Part shown: one piece after another, positions 1 through 7,531 of the stretch
Numbering within the stretch: the first letter of the stretch is position 1
Layout of the letters: each line of letters starts with the position of its first letter
Assembly: GCF_008064635.1 (NCBI RefSeq)
Contig: NZ_VRYZ01000002.1
Span: 372,001-436,000, forward strand
Direction: 5' to 3'
DNA from: Parahaliea aestuarii
Lineage (GTDB): Bacteria; Pseudomonadota; Gammaproteobacteria; Pseudomonadales; Halieaceae
DNA: 64,000 bases
The notes under the pieces: model-generated
Database searches by the model: none
What the model saw: only the letters and a program-made list of their open reading frames with translations
What the model was told of the DNA's origin: nothing
Made by a program: the position numbers and the translations under genes

Positions 1-1
1 G

Positions 2-1498
2 GAGATCAACTACGACCTGGGCTGGGGTACGCTGACCTCCCTGACCGGCTACAAGGATCACAACTACCACTACACCGAGGACTTCGACGGCACCGCGATC
101 GCCATTTTCAACTACGAGCAGATCCAGTCCGGCGACTATTTCGAGCAGGAATTGCGCCTGACTTCGGACAACGAGGGCATGTTCAACTGGTACGCTGGGC
201 TGAGCTATTACCGCGAGGAACTGGACACCGAGTTTCTCGGCCAGCAGGACGAAGACCTCTACTGCAATGTGTATTGGGGTGATAGTTGCGAGGGTGTGTT
301 CGACTACTACAACAATGCCTACGACGGCGCTTACGCCTATGTGCTCTACGACTACTGGGGCACCTACACCTGGAGCCCCAGCCCCAATAACGGCCTGATC
401 GATGACTGGAACCGCACCCGCGGCACCTTCTCCGGCTGGGCCGCCTATGTCGACCTGCAGTTCCAGTTCTCCGAGCAGTGGGACGCCGCCATCGGCGTGC
501 GCTACAACGACGACGAGAAGAAGATGAGCCAGGAAGTGCTCACCGACCGCAACCAGAGCATCCTCGGCCAGGTGGTGCAGACCGGATTCACCACGCCCCA
601 GGGGCCGGTGTCCGACACCGTCACCTGGACCAAACCCACCTACCGCGGCGTGCTCAACTGGCATCCGACTGACGACGACCTGCTGTACGTGAGTGTCACC
701 ACCGGCTACAAGCAGGGCGGCTTCAACAGCTTCTCCGTCGATCCGGGCGGCCCCTTCAGCGGGGTGGAAGCCCTGCCGGGCGTGCACCGCCCCTCCACCT
801 TCGATGAGGAGACAGTCATCTCCTACGAAGTGGGCTACAAGGGCAGCCAGCTCGACGGCGCCAGCCAGTTGCAGCTGAACGCCTTCTACTACGAATACGA
901 GGACCTGCAGGCCACCTGCAGCGAACCCGGTTCGCCGGTAACCGTGGTCTGCAACACCGGCCAGATCGACGGCCAGGGTCTGGAGGGCGTCTGGAACCTC
1001 GCCTTCGCCGACTACTGGCGCCTGAACCTGGGCTTCTCCTGGTTCGACAGCGAGGCCACCGGCGTACAGGCCTTCTGCCAGAACGGCGAGGAGTGGCTCG
1101 GCGACGAGAACGCCTGCGAAGGATCGCCCCGCCCCGGTATTCCCGAGTACACCGCCTTCGCTTCGCTGAATGGCAACTTCCCCTTCGGCAGCGGCGAACT
1201 GTTCGGCAACCTGGTGGCGAGCTGGGAGGACGGCGCGCCCTCCAACTGGGAGCCGGACAACGCCATCACCCGCGCCGCGGGCTGGCGCTACACGGGCGAG
1301 TACACCGAGATGCAGGCCACCGCCGGTTACCGCGGTGCCGCCGGCTGGGCCCTGTCCGTATTCGTGGAGAACCTGCTGGATGAGGAGTATTACGACTCAG
1401 GCAACGGCATGACATCCGCCAGTTCACCCTTTGTGCAATCCGACATCAGCCCGAGCCGCCCGCGCACCGTGGGTCTGCGCTTCAGCTACGGACTCTAA
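2..1498 (+). CDS. TonB-dependent receptor, C-terminal part (5' end outside window)
   Basis: The frame is open from base 2, before the first in-window ATG at 179, so the gene starts upstream; about 498 residues are visible. The protein is rich in alternating aromatic and polar residues, as in outer-membrane beta-strands, and contains typical receptor phrases such as LTSLTGYKDH, AAIGVRYNDDEKK, VSVTTGYKQGGFNS, VSYEVGYKG and the C-terminal VENLLDEEYYDSG followed by RPRTVGLRFSYGL. This is the 22-strand barrel of a TonB-dependent receptor, which takes up a ligand across the outer membrane using TonB energy. The plug domain is not in the window. It lies 11 bases upstream of the FAD oxidoreductase on the same strand, so the two are probably co-transcribed. 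The ligand cannot be read from the sequence; the neighbours (amine-oxidase-like enzyme, antiporter, cupin) hint at an organic amine or polyamine rather than iron. Confidence 0.93.
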   Translation, partial: EINYDLGWGTLTSLTGYKDHNYHYTEDFDGTAIAIFNYEQIQSGDYFEQELRLTSDNEGMFNWYAGLSYYREELDTEFLGQQDEDLYCNVYWGDSCEGVFDYYNNAYDGAYAYVLYDYWGTYTWSPSPNNGLIDDWNRTRGTFSGWAAYVDLQFQFSEQWDAAIGVRYNDDEKKMSQEVLTDRNQSILGQVVQTGFTTPQGPVSDTVTWTKPTYRGVLNWHPTDDDLLYVSVTTGYKQGGFNSFSVDPGGPFSGVEALPGVHRPSTFDEETVISYEVGYKGSQLDGASQLQLNAFYYEYEDLQATCSEPGSPVTVVCNTGQIDGQGLEGVWNLAFADYWRLNLGFSWFDSEATGVQAFCQNGEEWLGDENACEGSPRPGIPEYTAFASLNGNFPFGSGELFGNLVASWEDGAPSNWEPDNAITRAAGWRYTGEYTEMQATAGYRGAAGWALSVFVENLLDEEYYDSGNGMTSASSPFVQSDISPSRPRTVGLRFSYGL

Positions 1499-1509
1499 GC
1501 GGTAACCTT

Positions 1510-3393
1510 ATGTCCAGACTACGCAATCTCAGCCGCCGGGACTTCCTCGGCGGTGTCGCGCTGGGTGCCGCCGCGGGCGGCCTCGGTGGCATCCCCGGAC
1601 TCGCCCGGGCGCTGGAAAGCCAGGGCGGTGCGACCTATCCACCCGCCCTGACCGGCCTGCGCGGCAGTCATCCGGGTTCCTTTGAAGTCGCGCACTCGGT
1701 GGCCTGGGCCGGCGCCAAATACCCGGTGCCAAAGCAGCAGACCGACAAAACCTACGACCTGGTGGTAGTGGGGGGCGGTATTTCCGGCCTCGCCGCGGCC
1801 CACTTCTATCGCCAGAAGATGGGCCCCGGGGCCAGTATCCTGGTCCTGGACAACCACGACGACTTCGGCGGTCACGCCAAGCGCAACGAGTTCAGCGTCG
1901 ATGGCAAGCAACTGATCTGCTACGGCGGCAGCCAGTCCATCGACACGCCTGGGTCCTACTCGCCGCAGTCGGCGCAATTGCTTAGGGATGTCGGCATCGA
2001 CACCGAGCGCTTCTACGACTACTTCGACCAGGGCTTCAACCAGCGCAGGGACCTGCAGCGCGGTTACTATTTCAGCGAGGGGGCCTACGGCCGCGATGTG
2101 GTGGCACCGCACTTTGACGCTGCGGGCGGCGCCGACGCGGTCAGGCGCAACGCCGATATCGTGGGCAGCTATCCCCTGCCCCCCGAGGTGCGCGCCGCCC
2201 TGCTGCAATTGCTGGGCGCGGACACCAACTACCTGGCCCACTTGCCCCGGGAGCAGCGCCCGGCCTACCTGCGCAGCATCACCTACCGCGAATTCCTGCT
2301 GGATGTCGTCGGCGTACCGGAGCCGGTCTACATTCTGCTGCGCGACAATATCCGCGGCTGGTGGGGTGTCGGCTGGGATGCGCAATCGGCGCTGGAAGCC
2401 GTGCGCATGGGTATGCCCGGCACCGCCCACCTGGACACCGGCGACATCAAGCAGCGCGAACCGGAACGCAACGAGCCCTACATTTTCCACTTCCCCGACG
2501 GCAACGCCGGGGTGGCCCGCTCGCTGGTACGCAAGCTGATTCCCCAGGCGGTACCCGGCAGCACCATGGAAGACCTGGTACTGGCGCGGGTGGATTACAG
2601 CCTGCTGGACCGGCCGGAAAACGCCTGTCGCATCCGCCTCAACAGCACCGCGGTCAATGTCCGGCACGGCCCCGAACAGAAACACGTCGACGTCACCTAT
2701 GTGCGCGGCGGCGATGTCTACCGGGCGCGCGGCAAGCACGTGGTGATGGCCTGCTACAACGACATCATCCCCTATATCTGCCCGGAGCTGCCCGCTGACC
2801 AGCGCGAAGCCATCGAGTACTCCACCAAGGTGCCTCTGGTCTACATCAGCATCGCAGTGCGCAACTGGCGCGCCTTCGCCGACCTCGGCTACAGCCAGTT
2901 CAGCATTCCCAACCCGGACATGATGCATTCCATCGGCCTCGACTTCCCGGTCAGCATGGGTGGCTACCAGTTTGCCGACGACCCGGACCAGCCCACCGTC
3001 CTGCACGGCTCCTTCGTACCCTGCGCTCCCGACCAGGGGCTGCAGGCGAAGGAACAGCACATCCGCGGCCGGCGCCAGGTCTACGAAACCTCCTTCGAGC
3101 AGTTCGAGGAGCACGTCGTGTCCACCCTCGACGGCGCCCTCGGTGGCGCCGGCTTCGATGCCGAACGGGACATGGCTGCGCTCACTGTAAACCGCTGGCC
3201 GCATGGCTACGCCTACGAATACAATGAGTACTCCGACCCGCCGGAGTATGGCCCCGATAACGGCCCCCACCTGCTTGGCGCCCGCCAGCTTGGCCGCATT
3301 TCCATCGCCAACTCCGATGCTTCGGCCTATGCCTTCGTCAACGGCGCCATCGACGCCGCCTGGCGAGCGACCAATGAACAACTGAGAGACTGA
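1510..3393 (+). CDS. Tat-exported FAD/NAD(P)-binding oxidoreductase, spermidine dehydrogenase-like
   Basis: 627 residues. The N-terminus has a twin-arginine signal (SRRDFLGG, residues 8-15) followed by an Ala/Gly-rich hydrophobic stretch, so a folded, cofactor-loaded enzyme is expected in the periplasm. A Rossmann dinucleotide motif VVVGGGISGLAAA (about 85-97) and the acidic end of the second strand (VLDNHDDFGGHAKRNEF) are typical of flavoprotein amine oxidases. The phrases PPALTGLRGSHPGSFEVAH and CYGGSQSIDTPGSYS match my recollection of proteins annotated as spermidine dehydrogenase or NAD(P)/FAD-dependent oxidoreductase. A role in oxidising a polyamine or related amine is inferred from family resemblance only. 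The start ATG follows the receptor stop by 11 bases. The stop is one base before the antiporter ATG, which indicates one operon. Confidence 0.85.
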   Translation: MSRLRNLSRRDFLGGVALGAAAGGLGGIPGLARALESQGGATYPPALTGLRGSHPGSFEVAHSVAWAGAKYPVPKQQTDKTYDLVVVGGGISGLAAAHFYRQKMGPGASILVLDNHDDFGGHAKRNEFSVDGKQLICYGGSQSIDTPGSYSPQSAQLLRDVGIDTERFYDYFDQGFNQRRDLQRGYYFSEGAYGRDVVAPHFDAAGGADAVRRNADIVGSYPLPPEVRAALLQLLGADTNYLAHLPREQRPAYLRSITYREFLLDVVGVPEPVYILLRDNIRGWWGVGWDAQSALEAVRMGMPGTAHLDTGDIKQREPERNEPYIFHFPDGNAGVARSLVRKLIPQAVPGSTMEDLVLARVDYSLLDRPENACRIRLNSTAVNVRHGPEQKHVDVTYVRGGDVYRARGKHVVMACYNDIIPYICPELPADQREAIEYSTKVPLVYISIAVRNWRAFADLGYSQFSIPNPDMMHSIGLDFPVSMGGYQFADDPDQPTVLHGSFVPCAPDQGLQAKEQHIRGRRQVYETSFEQFEEHVVSTLDGALGGAGFDAERDMAALTVNRWPHGYAYEYNEYSDPPEYGPDNGPHLLGARQLGRISIANSDASAYAFVNGAIDAAWRATNEQLRD

Positions 3394-3394
3394 T

Positions 3395-4759
3395 ATGGAA
3401 ACCAGCGCTACCGCGCTTTCACTGGTGCCTACCGCACTGGTGTTCATTCTCGCCGTGTGGACACGGCGTCCCATTGAATCCTTGATCTGCGGCGGCCTGC
3501 TGGGCCTGATCATGCTGCACGGCTGGGGCTTTGTCGGCGGCCTTGCGGAGACGTCCCTGCGGGTGCTGACCGACGAGGACGTGGCCTGGGTGGTGCTGGT
3601 CTGCGGCTTTATGGGCAGCCTGATCGCCCTGCTGATCCGCACCGGTTCCGCCCGCGCATTTACCGCGATGCTGGCCAGGCGGGTACAGAGCCAGAAGAGC
3701 GCCCTGCTCACCACCTGGGGCCTGGGTATCGTCATGTTCGTGGACGACTACCTGAACTCCCTGGCCGTCGGCGCCGCCATGCGCGACCTGACGGACAAAT
3801 TCCGGGTGTCACGGGAAAAACTGGCCTATGTGGTGGACTCCACCGCCGCGCCGATCAGCGTCATCATCCCCTACTCCACCTGGGGCGCCTTTTTTGGCGG
3901 GCTGCTGGTGTCCAATGGACTGGCGGAGGAAGGCCAGGGCCTGGCGGTGTACATCTCCGCCATTCCCTACATGTTCTACGCATGGGCCGCCGCCCTGCTG
4001 GTGCCGCTGGTAATCTGGGGGGTGATCCCCGCCATCGGCCCAATGAAAAAGGCCGACGCCCGCGCCGAGGGCGGCGTGATGGTGCCGCCGGACGCGGAGC
4101 ACATCGAGCAGGCCAATCGCGCGGTGAAGGTCAGCAGCGACGTGAAACCGCGGGTGTGGCTGTTCGTGGGGCCCATGGTGCTACTTGTCGGCAGCACCAT
4201 GTACTTCGACAACGACTTCCTGGTGGGCATCTACATCACCCTCGGGGTTACCGTGGCGGTGATCATGGGCATGCGCCTGCTGGACATGCACGACGCCTTC
4301 GACACGGTGATCGAAGGCTTCAAGACCATGATCGAACCACTGGCGGTGCTGATCGCGGCCTTTATCCTCAAGGACGTGAATGACGCCCTCGGCCTGCCCG
4401 GCTATGTGGTCGGCGCCATGGAGCCGATCATGACCGCGCAGCTGCTGCCGGCGGCGATCTTCGTCAGCATGGCCCTGGTGTCCTTTATGACCGGCTCCAA
4501 CTGGGGGGTATTCGTCATCGTGCTGCCCATCGTCACCACCCTCGGGCAAAACCTGGGTGCCGACATGACCCTGGTGATCGGCGCCACCCTGAGCGCCAGC
4601 ACCTTCGGCAGTCACGCCTGTTTCTACTCAGACGCCACGGTACTGACCTCGCAGGCCACCGGCTGCACCCCCCTGCAGCACGCCATTACCCAGTTCCCCT
4701 ATGCACTGATTGCGGCGGGCGTCACGCTGCTCGCCTACCTCGCGATCGCTTTTATGTAA
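3395..4759 (+). CDS. NhaC-family Na+/H+ antiporter-like permease
   Basis: 454 residues with about ten to eleven hydrophobic segments and no signal peptide; an inner-membrane transporter. The segment FVDDYLNSLAVGAAMRDL (about residues 115-132), then DSTAAPISVIIPYSTWGAFF and near the end SASTFGSHACFYSDATVL, is characteristic of the NhaC/ArsB-like ion transporter superfamily. Proteins of this group exchange Na+ for H+ or organic acids or amines. The ATG lies one base after the oxidoreductase stop, so translation is probably coupled. Context suggests it moves a product or substrate of the upstream oxidoreductase, or balances ions during that uptake; this is inference. Confidence 0.88.
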   Translation: METSATALSLVPTALVFILAVWTRRPIESLICGGLLGLIMLHGWGFVGGLAETSLRVLTDEDVAWVVLVCGFMGSLIALLIRTGSARAFTAMLARRVQSQKSALLTTWGLGIVMFVDDYLNSLAVGAAMRDLTDKFRVSREKLAYVVDSTAAPISVIIPYSTWGAFFGGLLVSNGLAEEGQGLAVYISAIPYMFYAWAAALLVPLVIWGVIPAIGPMKKADARAEGGVMVPPDAEHIEQANRAVKVSSDVKPRVWLFVGPMVLLVGSTMYFDNDFLVGIYITLGVTVAVIMGMRLLDMHDAFDTVIEGFKTMIEPLAVLIAAFILKDVNDALGLPGYVVGAMEPIMTAQLLPAAIFVSMALVSFMTGSNWGVFVIVLPIVTTLGQNLGADMTLVIGATLSASTFGSHACFYSDATVLTSQATGCTPLQHAITQFPYALIAAGVTLLAYLAIAFM

Positions 4760-4800
4760 GTCACCCGTCAACCCGAAAAAAAAACTGAAAGGAGTTTCAC

Positions 4801-5250
4801 ATGCGCCTGACTACCACCGCTTTAACCACGCTTTGCGCCGCCCTGTTGAGTAGTTCACTGGCCGTGGCCGGCGAAGTCATCAAGCCCGCCGAGATGAGCA
4901 GGGATGACCTGGCCGGGAAGCTGTTCGACAGCCCCGACACCAAAAAGACCGAGCGCGACAGCGGCACTGTCCTGGATGTCACTTCGCTGCTGAGTTCCGA
5001 CAAGAAGTTTGCCTCGGGCATGTACAAAGCCCCCGCCTCGCGCTGGGAAATCAACGAGCCCTACGGCGTCGACGAGTTCATGTACTTCCTCGAGGGCGGC
5101 GTCACCCTGACCTCCTCGGACGGCAGCGTGCAGACCATCGAGGCCGGTGAAGCTGTGACCATTCCCAAGGAGTGGACCGGGGTGTGGGAGACCGAAGGTT
5201 ATACCAAGATCTGGGTTATCTACTCCGAGGACGGTTCCGGCCTGGAGTAA
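4801..5250 (+). CDS. exported cupin-domain protein (DUF861/cupin_3 type)
   Basis: 149 residues. Residues 1-23 form a signal peptide (hydrophobic core with a VAG cleavage site), so the protein is periplasmic. The remainder is one cupin barrel of the DUF861 type seen in EutQ-like proteins, with YGVDEFMYFLEGGVTLTSSD and then AGEAVTIPKEWTGVWETEG. The usual metal-binding His/Glu set of cupins is reduced (no HxH), as in many cupin_3 proteins, so catalysis is not assured. A strong ribosome binding site, AAAGGAG at 4788-4794, sets the start. It is last in the receptor-oxidoreductase-antiporter-cupin cluster and its 3' end is 3 bases from the convergent luciferase-like gene. Confidence 0.85.
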   Translation: MRLTTTALTTLCAALLSSSLAVAGEVIKPAEMSRDDLAGKLFDSPDTKKTERDSGTVLDVTSLLSSDKKFASGMYKAPASRWEINEPYGVDEFMYFLEGGVTLTSSDGSVQTIEAGEAVTIPKEWTGVWETEGYTKIWVIYSEDGSGLE

Positions 5251-5253
5251 GGC

Positions 5254-6231
5254 TCAGTCGAACTGCGAGCGAAGCAACTCGAAGCAACGCTTGCGGTCTT
5301 CCAGGTAGTACATATTGCTCACCACCATGATCTCGTCGGCGGCGTAGCGATCAGCCAGTGCCAGTAGCTGGCTGCGCACCTGTGCCGGCGTGCCCACCGC
5401 GCGATTGCGGTTGCGGCTGGCGATAAAGGCCTCTTCCCGGGGGCCGATGGGCCAGGCCAGGGCCTGCTCGGGGGTCAGGGACTGGCCGTCACTCTGCCCG
5501 GTGACAAAGCGGTAGAAATTGAGATCGAAGGTCAGTTGCAGGGCCTTCGCACGGACCTCGTCATCGGCGCAGAACACGCTGGTGGTGACAATGGCATAGG
5601 GCTCGTGCTGCAGTTCTGAGGGCGTGAAGTGGGCCTTGTACAGGTGCACCAGTTCGGCGGCGGCCTGGGGATTGATGAACAGGCCGAGGTTGTAGGGCAG
5701 TCCGCGGCGCGCGGCGAGCACTGCGCTGTCGGGGCTGGACCCCAGCATCCACAGGGGCAGTCCTGGTGGCGGCCGCGGGCTGACCAGCGGTTTCGCCGCC
5801 GGATTCCACAGGTAGTCGCTGAGCGCCTCCACCAGCTGGGGAAAACGCTCGAATTTCGGCCGGCCGTCGGTGGCCAGGGCCACTGCCGTGGACATATCCG
5901 CCCCCGGCGCGCGCCCCACGCCCAGGTCGATACGCCCGGGATAGAGATTGGCCAGCAGTGAGAAGACTTCGGCGATTTTGTAGGCGCTGTAGTGCGGCAG
6001 CATGATGCCGCCCGAGCCCAGCCGAATCTTCGACGTGGCGGCGCCGAGGGCCGCCAGCAGCACTTCCGGCGCGCTGCCCGCCACCGAGGGAAAGGCGTGG
6101 TGCTCCGACACCCAGAAGCGCCCGTAGCCCAGCGCCTCGCAGTAGCGCGCCATTTCCAGCGATTCCTGCAAGGCCTGCTCCGGCGCATCCGCCGAACGCG
6201 CCAGTGATTGATCCAGTACCGACAGTTTCAT
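5254..6231 (-). CDS. LLM-class flavin-dependent oxidoreductase (luciferase-like monooxygenase)
   Basis: 325 residues, the usual length of single-domain bacterial luciferase-like proteins. The N-terminus MKLSVLDQSLA, then RFWVSEHHAFPSVAGSAPEVLLAALGAATSKIRLG and HYSAYKIAEVFSLL, followed by GRIDLGVGRAPG, are hallmark segments of the family (MsnO8-like branch). These enzymes use reduced flavin supplied by a partner reductase and O2 to oxidise an organic substrate; the substrate is unknown. It follows the 192-residue unknown gene by 13 bases and is probably co-transcribed with it. Its stop faces the cupin stop at a distance of 3 bases. Confidence 0.92.
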   Translation of the reverse strand: MKLSVLDQSLARSADAPEQALQESLEMARYCEALGYGRFWVSEHHAFPSVAGSAPEVLLAALGAATSKIRLGSGGIMLPHYSAYKIAEVFSLLANLYPGRIDLGVGRAPGADMSTAVALATDGRPKFERFPQLVEALSDYLWNPAAKPLVSPRPPPGLPLWMLGSSPDSAVLAARRGLPYNLGLFINPQAAAELVHLYKAHFTPSELQHEPYAIVTTSVFCADDEVRAKALQLTFDLNFYRFVTGQSDGQSLTPEQALAWPIGPREEAFIASRNRNRAVGTPAQVRSQLLALADRYAADEIMVVSNMYYLEDRKRCFELLRSQFD

Positions 6232-6244
6232 GGGCTCCAGCCTG

Positions 6245-6823
6245 TCATACCCCCAGCCGGGCCTTCAACAGCAGTTCAGTGCGCCGATCCGGCAGTAACA
6301 CGCTGCGCTCCACCCGGAAGCAGGGCAGCAGCGAACCCAGTTCACCCTGTGGGTGGGGCTGGTAGTCCGGCGGAATACTGACGCGCTGGCGCACCGTGAG
6401 ATTGCCGCTGTCGGCAATGCCATAGTATTGGGAGGACGCTGCGGTGCGCGCATTGTGGGGCGCAAAGCAGTGGCCGAGACTGTCCGGATGCAGGTGCGGA
6501 CGCAGCATGGCCATCAGCGCGCCAATGGCATCGCGATTGAGGAAGTTGAGGACATCCCAGAAGAAACACAAGTCGAAGAGCGCGCCGCCGGGCAGGGCCA
6601 GGGCGCGCTCGAAACGCTGCTCCAGGCTGGGTTCACCCTCCGCGCCGCGGCGCAGGGGCAACTCCTCGTACAGGTCGGCAAAGTGCAACTTGCAGCGATA
6701 GTCACTGAAGAAGTTGACGGTTTCCGGCAGTGCCGGCCCGATATGTAAAACCGTCAGCGGCCAATCGTCGTCAACGTGTTCAAACAGTGCGGGCAGCAGC
6801 CGGGAAGGCTGGGTGGTGGTCAT
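6245..6823 (-). CDS. conserved hypothetical protein, possible SAM-dependent methyltransferase-like fold
   Basis: 192 residues, soluble, no signal peptide. The order of elements resembles a class I methyltransferase core: a strand followed by a Gly/Pro turn (LTVLHIGPALPETVNFF), then CKLHFADLYEE in the place of the acidic ribose-binding residue, then LFDLCFFWDVLNFLNRDAIGALMAMLRPHLHPD, which reads like motifs IV and V. A clear GxGxG motif is absent, so activity is doubtful. It sits between the bactofilin and the luciferase-like gene on the same strand. I do not recognise a named family; the fold assignment is inference from the pattern. Confidence 0.7.
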   Translation of the reverse strand: MTTTQPSRLLPALFEHVDDDWPLTVLHIGPALPETVNFFSDYRCKLHFADLYEELPLRRGAEGEPSLEQRFERALALPGGALFDLCFFWDVLNFLNRDAIGALMAMLRPHLHPDSLGHCFAPHNARTAASSQYYGIADSGNLTVRQRVSIPPDYQPHPQGELGSLLPCFRVERSVLLPDRRTELLLKARLGV

Positions 6824-6874
6824 AAAATGCGGCGGGCCGCCACCGGGGCAGCCCGCCTGTCCGTTTGCAATCGA

Positions 6875-7423
6875 TCAACCGCTCTTGAGGTCGAGACCGG
6901 GAGCCGAGCTGGTCGGCGCCGCAGCGGGCTTGGCAGCGGGAGCTGGCGCCGGTTTGGCGGCGTTCTTCTCGCCCGGGTCCATATCGATGGAACCCTTGAA
7001 CACCGCGCCGTCCTCCAGGGTCATGCGCGGGGCGATGATGTTGCCGCGCACATGGCCTGTCTTGGCGATGATGACTTTTTCGCCACCGGTAATATCGCCG
7101 GTGACCTCGCCATTGACGATGACGGTGCGGCCCTTGATATCCGCCTTCACTTTGCCGGACTCGCCCACGGTGACCTCGTGGGCGGCCAGGTCGATACTGC
7201 CTTCCACGGTGCCGCGAATGACCAGGTCTTCGTCGCCGGAGACCTCACCCTTGATCTTGATACTCGGTCCAATCACTGCTGCGTTCCTCGGGGTCGATAA
7301 TTGCTGGTACTGACTGGGAGACGGTGGCGGCGCTACCTCAGGCGTCGCAGCGGCAGGTGCCGGCGCGGGTGCTGGTGCGGGACGTTCCGAAGCCTTGCCC
7401 TTGTCTTTATTGCGTTCAAACAT
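6875..7423 (-). CDS. bactofilin (polymer-forming cytoskeletal protein)
   Basis: 182 residues from ATG 7423; a GTG at 7435 is an alternative. The central domain (about residues 45-145) is a right-handed beta-helix bactofilin core with regular hydrophobic steps: IGPSIKIKGEVSGDEDLVIRG, then VEGSIDL, KVKADIKGRTVIVNGEVTGDI, GHVRGNIIAPRMTLEDGAVFKGSIDM. The core is flanked by Pro/Ala-rich low-complexity tails, as in other bactofilins. These proteins polymerise without nucleotide and act as membrane-linked scaffolds for cell shape, stalks or local wall synthesis. It lies about 110 bases downstream of the giant TpsA gene on the same strand, separated by a stem-loop, so it may be partly co-transcribed. 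Confidence 0.93.
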   Translation of the reverse strand: MFERNKDKGKASERPAPAPAPAPAAATPEVAPPPSPSQYQQLSTPRNAAVIGPSIKIKGEVSGDEDLVIRGTVEGSIDLAAHEVTVGESGKVKADIKGRTVIVNGEVTGDITGGEKVIIAKTGHVRGNIIAPRMTLEDGAVFKGSIDMDPGEKNAAKPAPAPAAKPAAAPTSSAPGLDLKSG

Positions 7424-7494
7424 CGTGTTCACCACGTTGACTCATTGTGGAGCGGTCATGCTAGCAGCCTGTCAAGAAGGGGGCCAGTATTGTG

Positions 7495-7521
7495 TGAGAG
7501 AGATCACATTTTTCTCTCTCA
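7495..7521 (-). terminator. stem-loop after the tpsA gene
   Basis: A perfect 9-bp inverted repeat (TGAGAGAGA at 7495-7503 and TCTCTCTCA at 7513-7521) with a 9-base loop lies 11 bases past the TpsA stop and upstream of the bactofilin. No run of T follows on the minus strand, so it is not a classical intrinsic terminator. It could stabilise the 3' end of the long mRNA or attenuate read-through into the bactofilin. Confidence 0.45.
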
Positions 7522-7531
7522 ACGCGCCAGA

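Noticed and set aside
1519-3735. 738-residue open frame on the minus strand opposite the FAD oxidoreductase
   Set aside because: It is a GC-rich antisense shadow with no recognisable family; the plus-strand gene has clear Tat and Rossmann motifs.
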